A DNA stretch of 61,592 nt from Legionellaceae bacterium (GTDB lineage: Bacteria > Pseudomonadota > Gammaproteobacteria > Legionellales > Legionellaceae). Below the pieces are notes generated by a model. That model was not told the origin of the DNA, searched no databases, and worked only from the letters and a program-made list of their open reading frames with translations. This document shows, one piece after another, positions 57,215 to 61,592 of this stretch. The first letter of the stretch is position 1, and each line of letters starts with the position of its first letter. The stretch is from the NCBI GenBank assembly GCA_029212465.1, contig JARGNV010000003.1, positions 48,156 through 109,747 of the forward strand. The letters run 5' to 3'. Position numbers and translations under genes: made by a program.

Positions 57215-58315
57215 ATGTCCAACTTAAAGCTTCTTATCGAGATTAAGCGTCTTTTCATGTCTTATGGCGCTATTCCAATTTTAAACGATATCTCTTTAAC
57301 GGTTCACTCAGGTGAGTTTTTAACCCTGCTCGGGCCTTCTGGGTGTGGTAAAACAACTTTACTTCGCTTAATTTCAGGTTTTGAAACGGCTTTGTCGGGC
57401 GAGATTTATATTCATGGCAAGAGCATTACACAGCTACCCCCGCAAGAGCGAGATGTACATACGGTTTTTCAAAGTTATGCGTTATTTCCTCACTTAAGTG
57501 TGTTTGAAAATATTGCATTTGCACTGCGATGTAAAAAAACGCCTGAAAATGAAGTGCAGCAACGAGTAACAGAGGCGCTCGAACGGGTTCAGCTGGCTTC
57601 TTTTGGGAGTCGAAGTATTCAACAATTAAGTGGTGGACAAAAACAGCGTGTTGCCATTGCGCGTGCCATTGTTAATCGTCCTAAAGTACTGCTTTTGGAT
57701 GAGCCATTGAGCTCTCTTGATTACCGTTTACGTAAGACCATGCAATATGAGCTGAAACAATTGCAGAAAGCACTAGATATGACCTTTATTTTTGTGACAC
57801 ACGACCAAGAAGAAGCGCTTTCAATGTCGGATAGAATTATTGTGTTTAATCATGGGCATATTGAACAAGTAGGTACACCTCGAGAAGTCTATGAGAACCC
57901 AAGAAATTTATATGTTGCGCAATTTATTGGGGAAGCCAACATATTTGATGTGCATGTCAAAGCGCTCGAAGCGGATGATTTGTTTGTAGAAGTAGAAAAT
58001 TGTTTGCTGCGTTGTAAAAATACAGCAGCGCATCAAGTCGGTGAAAAGCTTCATTTAGTGATTCGTCCCGAAGATATTCGTGTGTGGCATCAAGATGCAG
58101 TAGATGCAACTAACGATATGTTGCCTGGAAAAATTATTGATATTGTTTATAAAGGCTCGACGGTTGAGTTAAAAGTGTTGCTTGCTTCAGGTAAAGTGAT
58201 TCATGCCTCAGAATTTTTCAACGAAGATGATGATACCTTGGCTTATGTACTTGATGAGGCCGTGTGGGTTCAGTGGTTTAAAGGTTGGGAAGTGTTATTG
58301 CCTTATGAAAACTAA
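57215..58315 (+). CDS. potA: Spermidine/putrescine ABC transporter ATP-binding protein
   Basis: Energises polyamine import; 366 residues. It has Walker A GPSGCGKTTLL, Q-loop FQSYALFPHLSV, ABC signature LSGGQKQRVAIARAI, Walker B VLLLDEPLSSLD and the switch His in VTHDQEEA. The C-terminal TOBE domain (about 250-366) carries LVIRPEDIRV. The ATG at 57215 gives MSNLKLLIEI; a TTG two codons upstream is less likely. It overlaps potB by 11 bp and heads potABCD. Confidence 0.95.
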   Translation: MSNLKLLIEIKRLFMSYGAIPILNDISLTVHSGEFLTLLGPSGCGKTTLLRLISGFETALSGEIYIHGKSITQLPPQERDVHTVFQSYALFPHLSVFENIAFALRCKKTPENEVQQRVTEALERVQLASFGSRSIQQLSGGQKQRVAIARAIVNRPKVLLLDEPLSSLDYRLRKTMQYELKQLQKALDMTFIFVTHDQEEALSMSDRIIVFNHGHIEQVGTPREVYENPRNLYVAQFIGEANIFDVHVKALEADDLFVEVENCLLRCKNTAAHQVGEKLHLVIRPEDIRVWHQDAVDATNDMLPGKIIDIVYKGSTVELKVLLASGKVIHASEFFNEDDDTLAYVLDEAVWVQWFKGWEVLLPYEN

Positions 58316-59126
58316 ACCAACAGCACTATATGCCGTTTATGTGTGGCTTTTTATTTTCGGCTTTATTCCTATTGGCTTTGTATTGGTTGCGAGCTTTTTA
58401 TCGAAAGACGCACTGCATTTGATGGCGCTCCCTTTCACACTGACGCATTACAAAGCATTTTTTTCAGCCTTAATGGGGCACGTCATGCTGCGCTCTATTG
58501 GGATGGCTGCGCTAACAACCGCTGTGTGCTTATTACTTGCGTATCCATTTAGCTACTTTATGGTGCGCTCAAAACATCAGTCGGTGTTGTTGCTATTGAT
58601 TATTATTCCATTTTGGACGAGCTCGTTGGTACGAACCTACGCCCTGGTTGCTATTTTAAAATTCAATGGTGTGTTAAATCTCTTACTTTTAAAATTACAC
58701 ATTGTCACAACCCCTCTTTCTTTGCTGTACTCAAATTTTTCTGTATTAAGTGGTTTAGTTTATACCCTATTCCCCTTTATGGTGCTCCCCTTGTATACCC
58801 ATATGGAGCGCTTTGACTTCCAATTGTTAGAGGCTGCAGAAGACTTAGGCGCAAGTCGCTTAGCGCTTTTTACGCGCGTTTTTTTACCGAATACAACGCG
58901 TGGCATTATTTCAGGCGTTTTACTGGTGTTTTTACCAGCTATGACTTTATTTTACATTCCTAATGTATTGGGCGGTGCGCGTTCAATTTTAATAGGAAAT
59001 TTAATTCAGAATCAGTTTTTTGTGGCTGAAAACTGGCCTGCCGGTGCTGCAACCAGTGTTTTGCTCACGGCTATTTTTTTAGTATTGTTGCTAATTTATC
59101 GTAAACCTAAAGAGGTGCGACGATGA
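58305..59126 (+). CDS. potB: Spermidine/putrescine ABC transporter permease PotB
   Basis: Inner-membrane permease of 273 residues with about six helices. The coupling-helix motif for PotA is EAAEDLGASRLALFTRVFLPNT. The ATG at 58305 starts MKTKPTALYAVYVW just before the first helix; the frame is open upstream inside potA but would give an odd Cys/Met-rich leader. It overlaps potC by four bases (ATGA). Confidence 0.95.
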   Translation: MKTKPTALYAVYVWLFIFGFIPIGFVLVASFLSKDALHLMALPFTLTHYKAFFSALMGHVMLRSIGMAALTTAVCLLLAYPFSYFMVRSKHQSVLLLLIIIPFWTSSLVRTYALVAILKFNGVLNLLLLKLHIVTTPLSLLYSNFSVLSGLVYTLFPFMVLPLYTHMERFDFQLLEAAEDLGASRLALFTRVFLPNTTRGIISGVLLVFLPAMTLFYIPNVLGGARSILIGNLIQNQFFVAENWPAGAATSVLLTAIFLVLLLIYRKPKEVRR

Positions 59127-59893
59127 TGCGCGGATGGGGCAAAAAAACGTATATGCTTTTTGTGTATACACTACTCTACTTCCCTATTTTAATTTTGGTG
59201 TTGTACTCATTTAATCAGGCGCGTTTTTCATTACAGTGGCAGGGTTTTTCAACGCACTGGTACCTAGAGCTTTTTCAAGATGCTGAGCTGTGGACTGCTT
59301 TTTTCCACTCCATTGTTTTGGGGGTTGTATCGTCTTGTATTGCAAGCATTGCGGCACTGATTGTATGCGTACATTTATTTTTGCAACATACTAAAACCAA
59401 TCGCTCATTGCAAAGCATGTTGCTCATGCTAATTATTTTGCCTGACTTGGTGTTAGGCATTGCATTGCTTATTTTCTTCAATGTAACTGGTATACCGCTT
59501 GGCTTTTTGAGTCTGCTGATTGCACATGTTACTTTTTGCCTGCCTTTTGCAATTGTTGCAATTAGTAGCCGCATGCACACACTGGATATTAATTTGTATT
59601 ACAGTGCGCGCGATTTGGGTGCAACGCATAGAAAAGCCATTACACAGATTTTACTTCCTCTGTTATGGCCTGCTGTTTTAAGCGCTTTTTTACTTGGATT
59701 TACCTTATCGTTTGATGATGTCATTATTAGTTATTTTGTGGCGGGTCCTGACTTTAATATTTTGCCACTTACAATTTATTCGCTGGTGCGCATGGGGGTA
59801 ACGCCTGAGTTAAATGCGCTGTGTAGTATTACGTTTATCATCTCAATGATATTTGTAATTATCTCCCACCGTCTTTCACGGAAAAGCTCATGA
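59123..59893 (+). CDS. potC: Spermidine/putrescine ABC transporter permease PotC
   Basis: Second permease subunit, 256 residues and about six helices. It has YFPILILVLYSFNQARFSLQWQGFSTHWY near the N-terminus, typical of PotC, and the coupling motif YYSARDLGATHRKAITQILLP; GFTLSFDDVIISYFVAGP follows. Coupled by ATGA overlaps to potB and potD, so the four genes are probably one transcript with translational coupling. Confidence 0.95.
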   Translation: MMRGWGKKTYMLFVYTLLYFPILILVLYSFNQARFSLQWQGFSTHWYLELFQDAELWTAFFHSIVLGVVSSCIASIAALIVCVHLFLQHTKTNRSLQSMLLMLIILPDLVLGIALLIFFNVTGIPLGFLSLLIAHVTFCLPFAIVAISSRMHTLDINLYYSARDLGATHRKAITQILLPLLWPAVLSAFLLGFTLSFDDVIISYFVAGPDFNILPLTIYSLVRMGVTPELNALCSITFIISMIFVIISHRLSRKSS

Positions 59894-60921
59894 TTCGCTG
59901 GCTCATACTGACATTCACGTGCTGCTTTTCGAGCGTGATTTTTGCAACAAATAAGGTTGTAAATGTATATGCTTGGGGGGGGGAAATTCCACAAAAACTT
60001 ATCCATCAGTTTGAAAAAGAAACGGGTATTCACGTGAATTTTTCAACTTATGATAACAATGAAACCATGTATGCTAAATTACATGCTTCAAACCAAGCGA
60101 TTTATGATGTAATTGTACCCTCAAGTTATTTTGTAGAGCGGCTAAAAAAGCAAGGCCTTTTAAAAAAACTGGATAGCGCACGCTTGCCGCACTTTAAAAA
60201 TATTGATACAGCCTTTTTAAATGCACCTTATGATTCAGGCAATACATATAGTATGCCTTTAGTCTGGGGGGCAACGGGCATTTTTTATAATACGAAGTGG
60301 GTTGGGTCTCCTCCAAAAACTTGGCAAGATTTATGGGACAGTAAGTGGCGACATCAACTTATGCTTTTAGACGACCCAAGAGAGGTATTTGCCGTTGCCC
60401 TCTTGAGTTTGGGATATAGCCCCAATGATGGCAACCCAAAGCATATTGAAGAAGCATTTAGACGCCTCAAATTACTGACGCCAAATATTAAATTATTTGC
60501 CAGCGAAAGCATTCAGGCAATCTTAATTGATGAGGATGCACATGTAGGTGTTTCTTGGAATGGCGATGCATTTAAAGCACATGAAGAAAATAAAGATATT
60601 GCTTTTGTGTATCCCGAAGAAGGCTTTGTTATATGGGTCGACTGCTTAAGCATGTTACATAATGCCCCCCACCCCGATGAGGCCTATGCATTTATCGATT
60701 TTCTATTGAAGGCAGAGAGTGCAAAAGCAATGGCTCTCTCAGAAGCCTATGCCATTACAAGCCGTGCAGGCTATGAACTACTGCCAGAAGCCCTCCAAAA
60801 AAACACCATGCTCTATCCTCCCAAAGAAGTCTTAAAACGTGCCGTCATGCAACATGATGTAAGTGAAGCGAACTTAGGGCTTTATAATAAGTACTGGCAA
60901 GAACTAAAGTTTTCTTTTTAG
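59890..60921 (+). CDS. potD: Periplasmic spermidine/putrescine-binding protein
   Basis: Substrate-binding protein of the importer; 343 residues. The signal peptide (about 1-19, WLILTFTCCFSSVIFA) precedes VVNVYAWGGEIPQKLIHQFE, the PotD opening; YDVIVPSSYFVERLKKQGLL, PLVWGATGIFYNTK and VSWNGDAFKA follow, with aromatic and acidic residues for amine binding. AWGGE is encoded across a run of nine G just after the signal peptide, which makes slippage possible. It is the last gene of potABCD. Confidence 0.94.
   Translation: MIRWLILTFTCCFSSVIFATNKVVNVYAWGGEIPQKLIHQFEKETGIHVNFSTYDNNETMYAKLHASNQAIYDVIVPSSYFVERLKKQGLLKKLDSARLPHFKNIDTAFLNAPYDSGNTYSMPLVWGATGIFYNTKWVGSPPKTWQDLWDSKWRHQLMLLDDPREVFAVALLSLGYSPNDGNPKHIEEAFRRLKLLTPNIKLFASESIQAILIDEDAHVGVSWNGDAFKAHEENKDIAFVYPEEGFVIWVDCLSMLHNAPHPDEAYAFIDFLLKAESAKAMALSEAYAITSRAGYELLPEALQKNTMLYPPKEVLKRAVMQHDVSEANLGLYNKYWQELKFSF
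59975..59983 (+). repeat. Homopolymer run of nine G in potD
   Basis: Nine consecutive G read as TGG GGG GGG GAA for W-G-G-E at codons 29-32, right behind the signal peptide. It is the longest G run noticed in the window. Gain or loss of one base would truncate PotD and stop polyamine import, so it is a candidate for phase variation; it may also simply be a strongly constrained motif written with G-ending codons. Confidence 0.85.
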
Positions 60922-60942
60922 GATCTGTTGTCTTTTTTTCTA

Positions 60943-61413
60943 TTAGTTAAGTAATGCTATAGGTGTGTTTTCTTCATTTTCTGTGGCTGGCGCAGCTTCT
61001 GCTTTGAGATTACTAAAAAAGCAAGCAACGCCAATAATAACGGCAAGCCCGACAACAAATGTCAAAGCAAGCAGAGAAACGGCTCCAACCAGTGAACAAA
61101 TAAACACGGGATGTGCTGGAATGCCTAAAACAGCTGCGCCAATTTCTGCGGCCAGTAATGCAGAAACAAATAACTCCAAACCCGTTAAAGCATTATAAAC
61201 TGCACTTGATGGATATTTTTTTTTAAATGCATTGATACCAGTGAGGGTGAGTAAAATGCTTGCGAATGGATACACGATGGCTCCGCCTATTGCGCAAGCC
61301 CCCATGACATTCAAAAGCCCACCTGCCGCATTTGCAGCTGCTGGTGCAAAGAGACCGCCTATGCCGCCAACGGCTGTCGACACCAGTGACGTTTTAACAA
61401 TGTCGGCTGACAT
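60943..61413 (-). CDS. Small membrane protein of unknown function (four hydrophobic segments)
   Basis: Protein of 156 residues, not recognised. Hydrophobic segments lie at about 10-30, 32-58, 78-98 and 102-132, rich in Ala and Gly; the C-terminal tail is acidic and polar (LKAEAAPATENEENTPIALL). It is convergent with potD, 21 bp apart. Upstream, AGAAG precedes the ATG. The hydrophobic helices and acidic tail give no specific function. Confidence 0.68.
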   Translation of the reverse strand: MSADIVKTSLVSTAVGGIGGLFAPAAANAAGGLLNVMGACAIGGAIVYPFASILLTLTGINAFKKKYPSSAVYNALTGLELFVSALLAAEIGAAVLGIPAHPVFICSLVGAVSLLALTFVVGLAVIIGVACFFSNLKAEAAPATENEENTPIALLN

Positions 61414-61560
61414 TAGTATGCTTCTTCTTATTATTTTGAAAGGGCGTTATTCTAAAGTATCTTTTTGTTGTTTAGAAGTTTTTATGTCATTCAGGGGAAA
61501 CATAGAAAAAGACCCTGTCATCAACTATGTCTCTGGACTATGACTTGGCGCACAAATTTC

Positions 61561-61592
61561 TGTCGTTGCGAACCCGAGCGTAGCGAGTGGTG
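61561..61592. repeat. Edge of a short interspersed repeat (GCGAACCCGAGCGTAGCGAG)
   Basis: The last 32 bases contain GTCGTTGCGAACCCGAGCGTAGCGAG, a GC-rich sequence with CGAG/CTCG-type symmetry unlike the AT-rich flank. It resembles the TTGCGAG-CGAGCGTAGCGAG interspersed repeats common in many proteobacterial genomes. It runs off the right edge, so its length and second arm are unknown. Confidence 0.5.

Overview
The window is a stretch of chromosome from a low-GC gammaproteobacterium, most likely of the order Legionellales (Legionella/Coxiella-like). The reasons are two outer-membrane proteins that begin with GTMG after the signal peptide, one of them of the Legionella major-outer-membrane-protein type; a PmrA/QseB-type two-component system; gammaproteobacterial gene orders (rpmF-plsX-fabD-fabG-acpP-fabF-tmk-holB-tatD, secA-mutT, guaB-guaA-tadA); and many small proteins I cannot place in a family. 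The order-level call is an inference from protein families, not from a marker-gene tree. Base composition was not computed.

Layout. 1-3.6 kb: end of ruvC, ruvA, then a sensor kinase, its response regulator and yciB on the minus strand. 3.7-8.8 kb: envelope and lipid genes (desaturase, bestrophin-like channel, exported choloylglycine-hydrolase-type amidase, Legionella-type porin, metallo-beta-lactamase-fold hydrolase). 8.9-13.3 kb: the most accessory-looking part, with a short-chain dehydrogenase beside IS30-like and IS3 remnants, a small membrane protein, a RES-Xre toxin-antitoxin pair with a palindromic operator, and a tyrosine recombinase that runs straight into a catalase gene. 13.3-26.3 kb: catalase, nnrD, an unknown protein with two C-terminal membrane helices, dnaQ/rnhA, a POT peptide transporter, an outer-membrane barrel with a palindromic repeat in its 5-prime end, mutT-secA, dusA, hemF and a cold-shock protein. 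26.4-30.1 kb: pyrE and an unfamiliar three-gene operon (predicted cytosolic protein, membrane-anchored coiled coil, seven-repeat Asp-box propeller). 30.1-45.5 kb: housekeeping genes in tightly overlapping operons (anmK-tatD-holB-tmk, fatty-acid synthesis, mnmA-erpA, map, an L,D-transpeptidase, acetolactate decarboxylase, tadA-guaA-guaB). 45.5-51.2 kb: a VTT membrane protein, a lipoprotein, and a TPP-riboswitch-controlled thiamine salvage operon (thiE-thiM-thiD-tenA) that continues into a CDP-alcohol phosphatidyltransferase. 51.2-55.4 kb: ligA, then an unknown coiled-coil gene coupled to queA, which is coupled to a very short tRNA-guanine-transglycosylase-like gene. 55.5-61.6 kb: rmuC, a Cys-rich secreted protein with two internal repeats, the potABCD polyamine importer, a small membrane protein and the edge of a short interspersed repeat.

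The items most worth following are: (1) the 211-residue transglycosylase-like protein downstream of queA, which keeps the zinc site and N-terminal motifs but lacks the catalytic centre; (2) the unknown propeller operon; (3) the RES-Xre locus with its operator pair beside an integrase-catalase transcript; (4) the palindromic element read into an outer-membrane-protein gene; (5) the 8-9 bp G/C runs near the starts of an exported-protein gene and the unknown gene before queA; and (6) the apparent two-state leader (ACTCTCC pairing either with AGAGT or with the Shine-Dalgarno) of the thiamine operon. No CRISPR array, tRNA or rRNA gene was recognised.
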